Assembly: GCF_018882245.1 (NCBI RefSeq)
Contig: NZ_JACVOV010000001.1
Location: 558,001-622,000, forward strand
Source of the DNA: Polynucleobacter sp. AP-Capit-er-40B-B4
GTDB lineage: Bacteria > Pseudomonadota > Gammaproteobacteria > Burkholderiales > Burkholderiaceae
Reading direction: 5' to 3'
Length of the DNA stretch: 64,000 bases
Notes under the pieces: model-generated
Seen by the model: only the letters and a program-made list of their open reading frames with translations
Told to the model about the DNA's origin: nothing
The model's database searches: none
Shown here: one piece after another, positions 8,933-17,111 of the stretch
Layout: every line of letters starts with the position of its first letter
How positions within the stretch are numbered: position 1 is the first letter of the stretch
Translations under genes and position numbers: made by a program

Positions 8933-9354
8933 GCCGCCTTGGAAAAATGCCGAACTGGCAAAGAAAGTTTGTGATTGTTGGGATGATGACCTGCTCTATT
9001 ACAGGCCTTATGTATCTACTAGGTCATCAATTTCAGATACAGCGAACCACTCTTGGCACTCATAGCATCCTAGCTGCCCATGGCATCGCCGCTATGCTGG
9101 CAATCTTGGCTCTTGGATCGGCGCTACCGTTTCATATCAAAGCGGGCTACAAGTCCAATAGGAAGCGCTGGAGTGGCTTTAGTCAATTAAGCTTTTTAGC
9201 AGTACTGCTAGTTACAAGTGCGCTGCTATATTACGGCCCCGAAGAGGTTCGCGACATTACGATCGATACCCACTGGATGACTGGCTTACTCTTCTTTGTT
9301 ATTTTTTTGCTGCACGCATTTCAAAAACTGCGTAGCACCAACCCACACAGCTAA
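8929..9354 (+). CDS. four-helix membrane protein, possible haem b carrier
   Basis: 141 residues with four hydrophobic helices (about 14-32, 45-68, 86-101, 115-131). Histidines sit in or beside the helices: H45, H51 and H69 in the second, H115 and H129 at the fourth. Such pairs could ligate haem b, as in DUF4405 or ferric-reductase-like proteins, but this is inference. The start overlaps the apbE stop by ATGA. The likely role is passing electrons between the membrane and the exported flavoprotein. The stop is 5 bases from the end of the convergent regulator gene. Confidence 0.7.
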   Translation: MSRLGKMPNWQRKFVIVGMMTCSITGLMYLLGHQFQIQRTTLGTHSILAAHGIAAMLAILALGSALPFHIKAGYKSNRKRWSGFSQLSFLAVLLVTSALLYYGPEEVRDITIDTHWMTGLLFFVIFLLHAFQKLRSTNPHS

Positions 9355-9359
9355 AGAAC

Positions 9360-9671
9360 TTACTTCTTGCAATAGTGCTTATAGAGCAGACTCATGACTG
9401 CTACAGCTACTTCACTAGCTAGAGAATAGTAAATCTGCTTACCTTCTCTGCGTGTCTTTACCAACTTTTCTGTACGAAGCACAGTTAATTGCTGTGATAG
9501 CGTAGGCTGATGTAGATCTAAAGCGGCTTCTAGCTCGCTCACACACTTTTCACCTTGGCCAATTTCACATAAGAGCATCATGCGGTCGCTATTTGATAAG
9601 ACTTTCATTAACTTGCAAGCATCAGCGGCCGACGCCTGCATTTTCTTGAGCTCGGATTTTGTAATAGTCAT
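9360..9671 (-). CDS. bigR: ArsR-family persulfide-sensing repressor (BigR/SqrR-like)
   Basis: A 103-residue winged-helix repressor. The DNA-recognition stretch L-H-Q-P-T-L-S-Q-Q-L-T-V-L-R (53-66) is nearly that of BigR. C35 and C101 are 66 residues apart, the same spacing as the redox pair of BigR (Cys42 and Cys108), which forms a di- or polysulfide bridge when reactive sulfur species rise and then releases DNA. C19 and C43 are additional. It lies one base from the persulfide dioxygenase gene upstream, so the regulator is second in its own operon. Confidence 0.85.
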   Translation of the reverse strand: MTITKSELKKMQASAADACKLMKVLSNSDRMMLLCEIGQGEKCVSELEAALDLHQPTLSQQLTVLRTEKLVKTRREGKQIYYSLASEVAVAVMSLLYKHYCKK

Positions 9672-9672
9672 A

Positions 9673-10545
9673 TTAGAGAGCGTTTAAAGGAATTTTTAAA
9701 TAGGATTTGCCATTAGCTTCTGGCTCAGGCAGATGACCTGCACGTATATTGACTTGAATGGATGGCAATATCAGAGTAGGCATATCTAGAGTCGCATCGC
9801 GCTTACTGCGCATTTGCACAAATTCTTCCTCGCTGATTCCATCGTGCACGTGGATATTGGATTTCTTCTCCTCACCTACCGTTGTGCAATAGGCTTCAGG
9901 ACGATCTGTTGGCGGGTAGTCATGACACATGTATAGCTTTGTCTCGTCAGGATAAGCCAATACTTTCTGAATAGACCGATATAAAGTCTGAGCGCTACCG
10001 CCCGGAAAGTCGCAGCGCGCCGTACCAACATCAGGCATGAAGAGGGTGTCCCCAACAAATAATGCATCCCCAATTTCATAAGCCATGCAAGCAGGTGTAT
10101 GGCCAGGCACATATAAGGCTTTTAAGGAGAGATCACCAAATTGCAAAGATTCACCGTCTTTTAATAAGTAGTCAAACTGAGATCCATCAATAGAAAATTG
10201 CTCATCAAGATTAAAGACACCCTTAAATACCTTTTGCACATTAGTAATATGATCGCCAATGACAATCTTGCCACCCAATTTACTTTGAATATAAGGTGCC
10301 GCAGTTAAGTGATCGGCATGTGCATGAGTTTCAAGTACCCAAGTTAGCTGTAATTGCTCGCTTTGAATAAAGCCAATCACTTCATCAGCAGACTCAGTGG
10401 AGGTTATGCCTGACTTAGGGTCATAGTTCAATACGGAATCTATGACTACGCAGGGACTTTTCTTGCCCGCATAAACCACATAGGTAAAAGTCCAGGTTTC
10501 TGGATCAAAAAACGCCTTAACGTCAGCACTCAATTTTGGGTTCAC
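9673..10545 (-). CDS. blh: metallo-beta-lactamase-fold persulfide dioxygenase-like hydrolase (Blh/ETHE1 group)
   Basis: 290 residues. The metal-binding motif T-H-A-H-A-D-H at about 92-98, the later PGHTPAC and G-D-T-L-F-M-P-D-V-G-T-A-R-C-D segments and the C-H-D-Y-P histidine place it with ETHE1/Blh persulfide dioxygenases, which oxidise glutathione persulfide to sulfite at a mononuclear iron. No rhodanese domain is fused. Context with a BigR-like repressor and a TauE exporter (for sulfite or thiosulfate) is the well-known detoxification arrangement. Cytoplasmic. Confidence 0.87.
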   Translation of the reverse strand: MNPKLSADVKAFFDPETWTFTYVVYAGKKSPCVVIDSVLNYDPKSGITSTESADEVIGFIQSEQLQLTWVLETHAHADHLTAAPYIQSKLGGKIVIGDHITNVQKVFKGVFNLDEQFSIDGSQFDYLLKDGESLQFGDLSLKALYVPGHTPACMAYEIGDALFVGDTLFMPDVGTARCDFPGGSAQTLYRSIQKVLAYPDETKLYMCHDYPPTDRPEAYCTTVGEEKKSNIHVHDGISEEEFVQMRSKRDATLDMPTLILPSIQVNIRAGHLPEPEANGKSYLKIPLNAL

Positions 10546-10596
10546 GGCAGACTTTCCTAAAAATATCCTAATTACCGCTCTAAAAGAGTAATTGAT

Positions 10597-10612
10597 ATAT
10601 ATATTTATATAT
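10597..10612. promoter_or_regulatory. candidate BigR-type operator between divergent genes
   Basis: ATATATA-TT-TATATAT, a perfect 7-2-7 inverted repeat in the 91-base gap between the hydrolase and TauE genes. Known BigR operators are AT-rich palindromes placed over the shared promoter. Such AT-only repeats can also arise by chance, so support is modest. Confidence 0.42.
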
Positions 10613-10636
10613 TATCTTAATATAAAATTAATTGCA

Positions 10637-11455
10637 ATGGACTACTCGATCTTTATCAGCCCCGCCCTAGGCCTTATCGTAGGTTTACTAATGGGTCTTA
10701 CCGGCGCAGGAGGCGGCATACTGTCTGTTCCTCTGCTGGTTTTTGTCCTACATCTACCGGTAGCCGAAGCAGCGCCAGTCTCGCTCTCAGCCATTGCTCT
10801 ATCTGCAGGTGTGGGCGCACTACTGGGATTAAAAAATAAAATTTTGCGTTATCGCGCTGCAGGCTTTATGGCCGCATTTGGACTTCTCCTCTCGCCATTA
10901 GGTCTTTGGGTGGCACAACGAGTTCCCAACGCACCGCTACTAATTCTTTTTAGTGCCACGCTATTTTTTGTCTCTACCCGTTTACTACTTCAGGCGAGAA
11001 GAGAAATTCTTAAACTCCCCAGGAAAAAGCGTAAGCCACCCCCATGCCTACTGAATCCAGAAGTAGGTAAATTGAGTTGGAATATTCCCTGCGCTAGGTC
11101 ATTAATGCTCTCCGGAAGTTGGGCTGGCTTTCTGTCGGGACTATTGGGAGTTGGTGGCGGCTTTGTCATTGTCCCGGCATTGAAACGCTATACAGACTTG
11201 CAAGTGCAATCGATTGTTGCAACCTCGCTGGGCGTGCTTGCCATTATCTCTGGCGGTGGCGTAGTCTTTTCTGCAGTCTCAGGCAATTTGGATTTATCGC
11301 TTGCAGCACCCTTTTCTTTAGGGGCTCTATGTGGCCTTCTGATTGGAAGAGCACTAGGTAAAAAATTAAGCGGGCCAAGACTCCAGCAAATCTTTGCCAT
11401 ACTCACCTTTGGCGTTGCAATCAGTCTTACTATCAAGGGCGTTAACGCCTTATGA
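10637..11455 (+). CDS. TauE/SafE family sulfite/anion exporter
   Basis: From the ATG at 10637 the product has 272 residues and about eight helices arranged as two similar halves, each with a glycine-rich loop (GLLMGLTGAGGGILSVP near 15-31 and FLSGLLGVGGGFVIVP near 165-180), the signature of TauE/SafE. An earlier start at 10592 would add 15 AT-coded residues overlapping the promoter and is unlikely. In persulfide loci this exporter removes sulfite produced by the dioxygenase. It overlaps the next gene by ATGA. Confidence 0.87.
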   Translation: MDYSIFISPALGLIVGLLMGLTGAGGGILSVPLLVFVLHLPVAEAAPVSLSAIALSAGVGALLGLKNKILRYRAAGFMAAFGLLLSPLGLWVAQRVPNAPLLILFSATLFFVSTRLLLQARREILKLPRKKRKPPPCLLNPEVGKLSWNIPCARSLMLSGSWAGFLSGLLGVGGGFVIVPALKRYTDLQVQSIVATSLGVLAIISGGGVVFSAVSGNLDLSLAAPFSLGALCGLLIGRALGKKLSGPRLQQIFAILTFGVAISLTIKGVNAL

Positions 11456-12015
11456 GAAAACCCCTCCGACCCCTTCTCTATATACTCACTATCAGTCTTC
11501 TGGGAGTTCTGCTGATGTCCATCAATAAACCAAGCTCTTTGCTATCAAGCTCTATTAGTTCGATTTCTGGCACGGTTAGCAATCTCAATAATGAGTTGCT
11601 CGAATACGTAAATCCTGAAAAGCCAACCCACGACCATTCCTCGGTCTACTACAAGCGCTTTTTTATCTCTAAATTTAATTTGGGTGATAAGGTAATTGAA
11701 GCCAAGTTTTCATCGCCGATGCAGATTGCTGATGGCGATCAAATCGCAGTAGCGGGTTATCAAAAAGGTGAAGCTCTTCAGGTTCTCGCCTACAACAACC
11801 AAACTCAACAAGTCAGCAGCAATGAAAATTGGATCATCCTCGGACTGGGGGCACTCTTCTTTTTTGCCGTAGCGATTAGCTTACTTAATAGTGAATTGGT
11901 AGCTGAAGGTGCATTGATACCTAAGCTCTTTTTATTTGGATTTACCTTAGTTGCCATTTATATGGGTTATCGCGCCCTGCTGATACGGGAAGCAGTAAAG
12001 CTCTTAGCTAGCTAA
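11452..12015 (+). CDS. membrane protein of unknown function linked to TauE
   Basis: 187 residues: a helix at about 8-25, an extracytoplasmic stretch with D-H-S-S-V-Y-Y-K-R (near 60-70) and a beta-rich segment (VIEAKFSSPMQIADGDQIAVAGYQ region, 80-105) that resembles a small OB-like barrel, then two helices at about 126-145 and 158-178. The family is not recognised; a distant resemblance to NfeD-like layouts is possible. The ATGA overlap with the TauE gene implies translational coupling and a shared role. Confidence 0.65.
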   Translation: MRKPLRPLLYILTISLLGVLLMSINKPSSLLSSSISSISGTVSNLNNELLEYVNPEKPTHDHSSVYYKRFFISKFNLGDKVIEAKFSSPMQIADGDQIAVAGYQKGEALQVLAYNNQTQQVSSNENWIILGLGALFFFAVAISLLNSELVAEGALIPKLFLFGFTLVAIYMGYRALLIREAVKLLAS

Positions 12016-12020
12016 AAAGA

Positions 12021-12046
12021 AAAAGCCCTTATTGCTAAGGGCTTTT
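12021..12046. terminator. bidirectional rho-independent terminator
   Basis: Perfect 11-base stem AAAAGCCCTTA (12021-12031) and TAAGGGCTTTT (12036-12046), loop TTGC, with T runs on both strands. It separates the converging persulfide operon and the liv operon. Confidence 0.88.
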
Positions 12047-12072
12047 TTAATACCAGTAGCTTGAATGACTAC

Positions 12073-12801
12073 TTAGTGACCACCAGCGCCACCCAAGTAA
12101 GCTGCTTTCACAGCAGGATCATCCTTGAGCTTTGCAGCAGGTCCATGAGTAGCAATCTTGCCATTCTCCAACACATAACCGTAGTCAGCTACATTCAAGG
12201 CTGCTGCAGCGAACTGCTCAACCAACAACATGGTCACACCTTGTGACTTCAAGTTAGAGATGATCTTAAATACTTCCTCAACCAAAATTGGTGCCAGACC
12301 CATTGATGGCTCGTCCAAGAGAATAATCTCTGGATTGAGCATCACGGCACGAGCCATAGCCAACATTTGCTGTTCGCCACCAGATAGCGTTCCGGCCAAT
12401 TGATTACGACGCTCTTTTAGGCGAGGGAACATTTCGAGTGACTTTTCCAAGTCATTCTTGATGTCGCCTTTTGGACGGCTACCTGTAAAGCGTGGAAATG
12501 CGCCCAACAATAAGTTGTCAGTTACTGACATGGTTGTAAATACGCGACGACCTTCAGGGCTGTGTGCCAAACCCAGGCGAGCGATTTTATGAGAGTCGTA
12601 ACCATCAATTTTTTCACCGCCTAGAGTGACCTCACCAGCTGTTGGCTTGATCATGCCAGTGATAGCACGCATGGTTGTTGTTTTGCCGGCGCCGTTTGAG
12701 CCAATCAAAGTGATAACTTGACCTTTAGGAACATCAATATTGATGCCATGGAGGACTTTGACTTTGCCGTAGCCTGCTTCAAGATTCTTAATAGATAACA
12801 T
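12073..12801 (-). CDS. livF: branched-chain amino acid ABC transporter ATP-binding protein LivF
   Basis: 242 residues. Walker A G-S-N-G-A-G-K-T-T near 34-42, signature L-S-G-G-E-Q-Q-M near 138-145, Walker B I-I-L-L-D-E-P-S just after. The closing stretch that names the product as LivF type is E-E-V-F-K-I-I following P-I-L-V. It energises uptake of leucine, isoleucine and valine, or related amides, from the periplasm. It is the last gene of the liv operon, 30 bases after the livM-livG fusion. Confidence 0.92.
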   Translation of the reverse strand: MLSIKNLEAGYGKVKVLHGINIDVPKGQVITLIGSNGAGKTTTMRAITGMIKPTAGEVTLGGEKIDGYDSHKIARLGLAHSPEGRRVFTTMSVTDNLLLGAFPRFTGSRPKGDIKNDLEKSLEMFPRLKERRNQLAGTLSGGEQQMLAMARAVMLNPEIILLDEPSMGLAPILVEEVFKIISNLKSQGVTMLLVEQFAAAALNVADYGYVLENGKIATHGPAAKLKDDPAVKAAYLGGAGGH

Positions 12802-12831
12802 GGTATTTACCGATTCAATATGTTCTAGTGA

Positions 12832-14760
12832 TTAAGTACCCAAGTAGGCATGAATCACCTTCTCGTCTGCCTGAACTTCAGCTGGTTTACCTTCTGCAAT
12901 CTTCTGACCGAAGTCCAATACAGAAACGGTATCGCAAACTGACATCACCACATCCATGTGATGCTCAATCAGGATGAAGGTAATACCGCTATCGCGGATC
13001 TTACGAATAATGCGCAAGAGTTCTTTAATGTCAGGAGCTGTCAAGCCTGCTGCTGGCTCATCCAACAAAAGCAACTCAGGATCCAATGCCAAGGCACGGG
13101 CAATCTCGAGCAAACGCTGCTTACCGTAAGGCAAGTTGCGCGCTTCTTCATTAGCCAAATCATCTAGACCAACGAACTTGAGAAGCGCCATTGCACGAGC
13201 ATGGGCCTCAGCTTCTTCACGCTTGTAGCGTGGCAGATTCAATGCAATCTCCACCATGTTCGACTTGAAGGTGTGATGCAAGCCAACCAAAATATTTTGG
13301 ATGGCAGTCATTTCACCGAAAAGCTGAACGTTTTGGAAGGTACGTGCAATACCAGATAAGGCGATGTCGGAAGATGTCTTACCAACAACGCTTTCGCCAG
13401 CGTACATCACGTTACCAGCTGTAGGTACATAGATACCTGTCAACACGTTCATCATCGTGCTCTTACCGGAACCGTTAGGACCGATCAAGCCATGAATAGT
13501 CCCGCGCTTGATGCTCAGATCAACATTATTCAATGCCTTCAAGCCGCCGAACTGCATTAATACAGAGTCAACCTTCAAGAGCTCAGCACCAGCATTCGCG
13601 TTAGATACATTACTAATGAAGCTGATAGAGTCATCAACCACTTCAGCATCACCACCACGTGTAGTTTTTGCTTTGCCAACGATCGATTGATAGAAGCTCT
13701 TCGCGAAACCAACAATACCGTTTTGCAAGTAGTACACCACCAACAAAATCATGAAGCCGAAAATACTCAAGCGCCAGTCGGAAATCGTATTGAGCCAGAA
13801 TGAGAATGCGGCCAAGCCTACTACGCCAGCGATAGGTACAGCAACGCGACGCGGAGTAGTTGTCTTCTTGGACAAAGCCATGCCGGCACCAATTAGCACT
13901 ACAACTGCAATGATCGAGGCAACGATTCGGAACAGGCTGATATCGTCCAAGAGCTTAGGTAACAACACAATGATGGCTGCGCCAATCAAAGCACCGAGGC
14001 GAGACTTACGTCCACCCATAATGATGCCGAGCAAGAACAAAACAGCAAGTTCGTTGTTGTAAGTATTTGGTGAAATATATTGCTCAGAGTAGGCGTACAA
14101 GCAACCAGCCAAACCTGCAAAAGCAGCGCTGATCACAAATGCGATCACCTTAAAGCGATATACGGAAACGCCCATACAGTCACAGGCAATCGGGCTATCA
14201 CGCAAAGCTTCAAAGGCGCGACCAATTTGTGACTTTACAAAGCGATCTACAACAATCATGGAAAGAATCAAAATGATGCCAACCATCCAGAAGTACTCTG
14301 CCTTGGTCATTGGCACGCCCATTAAATCAGGCTTTGGAATCTTGATGCCCAATGGGCCTTCAGTCAACCAAGTCATTTCATTAATCAGAATCTGTGCAAT
14401 GGTTCCGAAAGCCAAGGTCACCATCGCCAAATACGGTCCAATTACCTTCAGGGCTGGCAATGCCAAGATACCGCCGAAGATCGAGGTCACGATGATAGAT
14501 GCAGGTAGCGTTCCCCAAATTGTCCAGCCAAAGTGGAAGTACAAAACACCAGCGGTGTATGAACCGATACCAAACAGAGCTGCGTGGCCCAAGGAAACCT
14601 GACCAACATAACCCACCACGATGTCTAAACCATATAACAAGATGGTATAGATGAGAATGGTTTCAACTAAGTGAATGTAATAAGGGTTATGGACAAACAA
14701 CGGCAAACAAAAGAGTGCCGCAATCGCAATTAATAGCGGTATTAGAGACTTCTTCATCAT
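12832..14760 (-). CDS. livM: fused permease and ATP-binding protein LivM-LivG
   Basis: 642 residues that combine two subunits usually encoded separately. Residues 1-300 form the LivM permease (about ten helices, with V-G-Y-V-G-Q-V-S-L-G-H-A-A near 49-61). Residues 300-385 are a linker with two more hydrophobic helices. Residues 393-642 are a LivG ATPase with Walker A G-P-N-G-S-G-K-S-T, a P-Y-G-K-Q-R-L-L-E-I-A signature variant as in LivG, and Walker B L-L-L-D-E-P-A-A-G. The fusion is continuous in one frame. The start overlaps the livH stop by one base. Confidence 0.9.
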   Translation of the reverse strand: MMKKSLIPLLIAIAALFCLPLFVHNPYYIHLVETILIYTILLYGLDIVVGYVGQVSLGHAALFGIGSYTAGVLYFHFGWTIWGTLPASIIVTSIFGGILALPALKVIGPYLAMVTLAFGTIAQILINEMTWLTEGPLGIKIPKPDLMGVPMTKAEYFWMVGIILILSMIVVDRFVKSQIGRAFEALRDSPIACDCMGVSVYRFKVIAFVISAAFAGLAGCLYAYSEQYISPNTYNNELAVLFLLGIIMGGRKSRLGALIGAAIIVLLPKLLDDISLFRIVASIIAVVVLIGAGMALSKKTTTPRRVAVPIAGVVGLAAFSFWLNTISDWRLSIFGFMILLVVYYLQNGIVGFAKSFYQSIVGKAKTTRGGDAEVVDDSISFISNVSNANAGAELLKVDSVLMQFGGLKALNNVDLSIKRGTIHGLIGPNGSGKSTMMNVLTGIYVPTAGNVMYAGESVVGKTSSDIALSGIARTFQNVQLFGEMTAIQNILVGLHHTFKSNMVEIALNLPRYKREEAEAHARAMALLKFVGLDDLANEEARNLPYGKQRLLEIARALALDPELLLLDEPAAGLTAPDIKELLRIIRKIRDSGITFILIEHHMDVVMSVCDTVSVLDFGQKIAEGKPAEVQADEKVIHAYLGT

Positions 14761-15638
14761 TAAACTTTCTTAATTGCAGATTTACCAAAGAGACCAGATG
14801 GTTTGTACGCGAGTACAAGCAACAATAAGATCAAACCTGGAACGTCTTTGTAGCCAGTGGAGATATAGAAACCGGTTGCAGTCTCAACAATTCCGAGAAT
14901 CAAGCCGCCCACAATAATGCCCATACCACTGGACAAGCCGCCAATAATCGCTACCGCGAAAGCTTTCAAACCTAATGCGCCACCCATGGTTGCGCCAGTC
15001 AGCGTCAACGGCGCAATCAACACACCAGCAAACGCTGCGGTCAAAGAAGAAAGCGCATATGAGAAGGTAATCACGACGCTGGTATTAATACCCATCAGGC
15101 CTGCAGCGTCACGGTCGTTTGCTGTTGCTACAACCGCCTTACCGTAAATTGTTTTACGGTTAAAAAATTCTACTAACAACATCATGACCAACGCGCCAAC
15201 CACCACCAAAATTTCCATTGGCAGAATACTTGCGCCCAAGAAGCTCATTGGCTCCATTGGCAATGGTGATGGGAATGGCAATGCATCGCGACCCCAAATG
15301 TTTTCTGCAACGTTTTTGAAAATAATACCGAGAGCAATGGTGGACATAATCCAACCAAACTCGGATTTAATTTTGATCGCAGGACGTACGCCGATTAACT
15401 CAACGAAGCTACCCTGAATCATGCCGAATAAGCAAACGACCGGAATCATTACCCAGTAGTTCATGCCAAAAGTGTCAACGCAGGTTAAACCTACGAGAGC
15501 ACCCAACATCAGCGCTTCACCTTGACCGAAGTTCAAAGTGCCTGATGTGGCAAAAGTGAGCTGGAAACCGAAAGCGATTACCGCATAGATCATCCCCACC
15601 GCGATACCGCTTGAGAGGATTTGTGCAAGCATGTCCAT
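14760..15638 (-). CDS. livH: branched-chain amino acid ABC transporter permease LivH
   Basis: 292 residues, eight or nine helices, with the LivH landmarks A-L-G-F-Q-L-T-F-type N terminus, T-L-N-F-G-Q-G-E near 33-40 and A-A-A-F-A-G-V-L near 199-206. It pairs with the LivM half to form the membrane channel. It lies 144 bases downstream of the receptor gene, behind a hairpin that may reduce read-through, which would explain excess receptor over membrane parts. Confidence 0.92.
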   Translation of the reverse strand: MDMLAQILSSGIAVGMIYAVIAFGFQLTFATSGTLNFGQGEALMLGALVGLTCVDTFGMNYWVMIPVVCLFGMIQGSFVELIGVRPAIKIKSEFGWIMSTIALGIIFKNVAENIWGRDALPFPSPLPMEPMSFLGASILPMEILVVVGALVMMLLVEFFNRKTIYGKAVVATANDRDAAGLMGINTSVVITFSYALSSLTAAFAGVLIAPLTLTGATMGGALGLKAFAVAIIGGLSSGMGIIVGGLILGIVETATGFYISTGYKDVPGLILLLLVLAYKPSGLFGKSAIKKV

Positions 15639-15696
15639 TATTGTTGGCCTAAAAGATACTTAAAACTGTTTTATTAACGAATCCGACATTGTAAGC

Positions 15697-15720
15697 AAAA
15701 CGCCGCTTTTTGGGCGGCGC
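15697..15720 (-). terminator. terminator or attenuator between livK and livH
   Basis: On the minus strand GCGGCG-type arms (15714-15719 with 15701-15706) close a seven-base loop and are followed by TTTTG. Placed after the receptor gene and before livH, it is likely a partial terminator that sets the ratio of receptor to transporter. Confidence 0.6.
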
Positions 15721-15782
15721 TTTGTTTTAACAATTGCTGCAGTGCAAAATAAAGTTATTTTTGCCCGCTTTACTAAGTTGAA

Positions 15783-16967
15783 TTACTTCTTCTTAGGAGT
15801 TGCGTCCTCAGCATTCAAGAATTCAACGCGACCGTTTTCAACTACACCCATCACTACGTCTTTCATCTTAATAGCGTCGTGATCAGTTGCAGAGAATGGC
15901 TTGTTGTAAGTAATAACAACACCGTCAACTGGAGCCTTCAGATCTTGCAATGCTGCAACAATCTTTGGTCCTTCTGTGCTGTTTGCTTGCTTAATAGCGG
16001 CTGCCAAGAGGTAAACAGAGTCATATCCTTGTGCTGCAGAAACTGGAGATGCAATGTTGTTGTTCTTTGGCTTGAACTCGGCCAAGTAAGCTGCTTGGAA
16101 AGCTTTACGCTTAGCTGTTGTAGATGGAGTCTGAATGTAAGTTTGTGGCATTGTTGCGCCGTTACCATTCTTACCAGCTGTATCAATAAAGCTAGCCATA
16201 GACAATGTCCATGAACCAATCATTGGCTTCTTCCAACCCAACTTCGCCATACCGTTAGCAATTTGTGCCAACTCTGGTCCGATTGCGTAAGTCAAAATCA
16301 CATCAGCACCAGCATTTTTTGCTTTGAGCAATTGTGAAGTCATGTCAACGTCACCAATGTTGAATTTCTCAACCGCTACCGGTGTTACGCCATAGCCTTT
16401 CAATGCTTTCTCTAAGTCCTCACGACCCAACTGGCCGTAGTTTGTAGAGTCAGCCAAAATTGCGACTTTCTTCAAGCCACGCTTTTCAACCGCCTCTTTA
16501 GCGATCAATGGTGCTTGAATATTGTCAGGAGCAGCATTACGGAAAACATAGTTTTCTGGTGCGTTAGGGAATTGCTTAGTCAAGATAGAACCAGTAGCAA
16601 CGTTATTCATTACTGGAATCTTGGCATCTTGGTAGAAGCGCTGGGAAGCCAATGCAACACCAGTATTGATGTAACCAAGAGTAGCAACTACTTTTTCGTT
16701 GTTAATCAACTCTTGTGCAATTTGCACGCCACGCTCATTTTTTGCTTCATCATCGCGCTCAACCAAAACGATTTTGTTGCCGTTGATACCACCAGCAGCA
16801 TTAATCTCTTTCGCAGCAAGACGCACACCATCACGCATACTTACACCCATAGAGGCAGAGCCGCCAGTGAATGGTCCTGATACACCAAGTTTGATATCGG
16901 CAGCGTAAGCACCGGTTGCAAGCATCGCAGTAGCTGCTACTGCAAAAATGTGACGACGAATGTTCAT
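15783..16967 (-). CDS. livK: periplasmic branched-chain amino acid-binding receptor
   Basis: 394 residues with a signal peptide (cleaved after TGAYA, about residue 22). The mature start A-D-I-K-L-G-V-S-G-P-F-T-G and G-V-R-L-A-A-K-E-I-N-A-A-G-G-I are typical of the peripla-BP type I receptors of HAAT transporters. The exact ligand (Leu/Ile/Val, urea or amide) cannot be fixed from sequence. First gene of the liv operon. Confidence 0.9.
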   Translation of the reverse strand: MNIRRHIFAVAATAMLATGAYAADIKLGVSGPFTGGSASMGVSMRDGVRLAAKEINAAGGINGNKIVLVERDDEAKNERGVQIAQELINNEKVVATLGYINTGVALASQRFYQDAKIPVMNNVATGSILTKQFPNAPENYVFRNAAPDNIQAPLIAKEAVEKRGLKKVAILADSTNYGQLGREDLEKALKGYGVTPVAVEKFNIGDVDMTSQLLKAKNAGADVILTYAIGPELAQIANGMAKLGWKKPMIGSWTLSMASFIDTAGKNGNGATMPQTYIQTPSTTAKRKAFQAAYLAEFKPKNNNIASPVSAAQGYDSVYLLAAAIKQANSTEGPKIVAALQDLKAPVDGVVITYNKPFSATDHDAIKMKDVVMGVVENGRVEFLNAEDATPKKK

Positions 16968-17029
16968 AAAGTCTCCATGACTAAAAATTGCTAATGAATA
17001 AATACTTTTTTATGGGTAAAACACAAACG

Positions 17030-17047
17030 AACAGTAATCTTACTGTT
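17030..17047. repeat. inverted repeat upstream of livK
   Basis: AACAGTA-ATCT-TACTGTT, perfect seven-base arms, 63 to 80 bases before the livK ATG. It may be an operator for the liv operon. No regulator is encoded nearby. Confidence 0.45.
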
Positions 17048-17111
17048 AATACAATGGCAAAAAAAGAGGTATCTATTAGGGTTTTACATTAGCCCCTAGA
17101 GAGTCAATTTT

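Noticed and set aside
13508-14602. Several forward frames across the liv operon
   Set aside because: All are antisense shadows of the LivM-LivG fusion; their proline- and isoleucine-rich translation reflects the codon use of the real gene.
15879-16214. Forward frame of 111 codons rich in Cys and Trp
   Set aside because: Antisense of livK; the cysteine content comes from reverse-read alanine and threonine codons.
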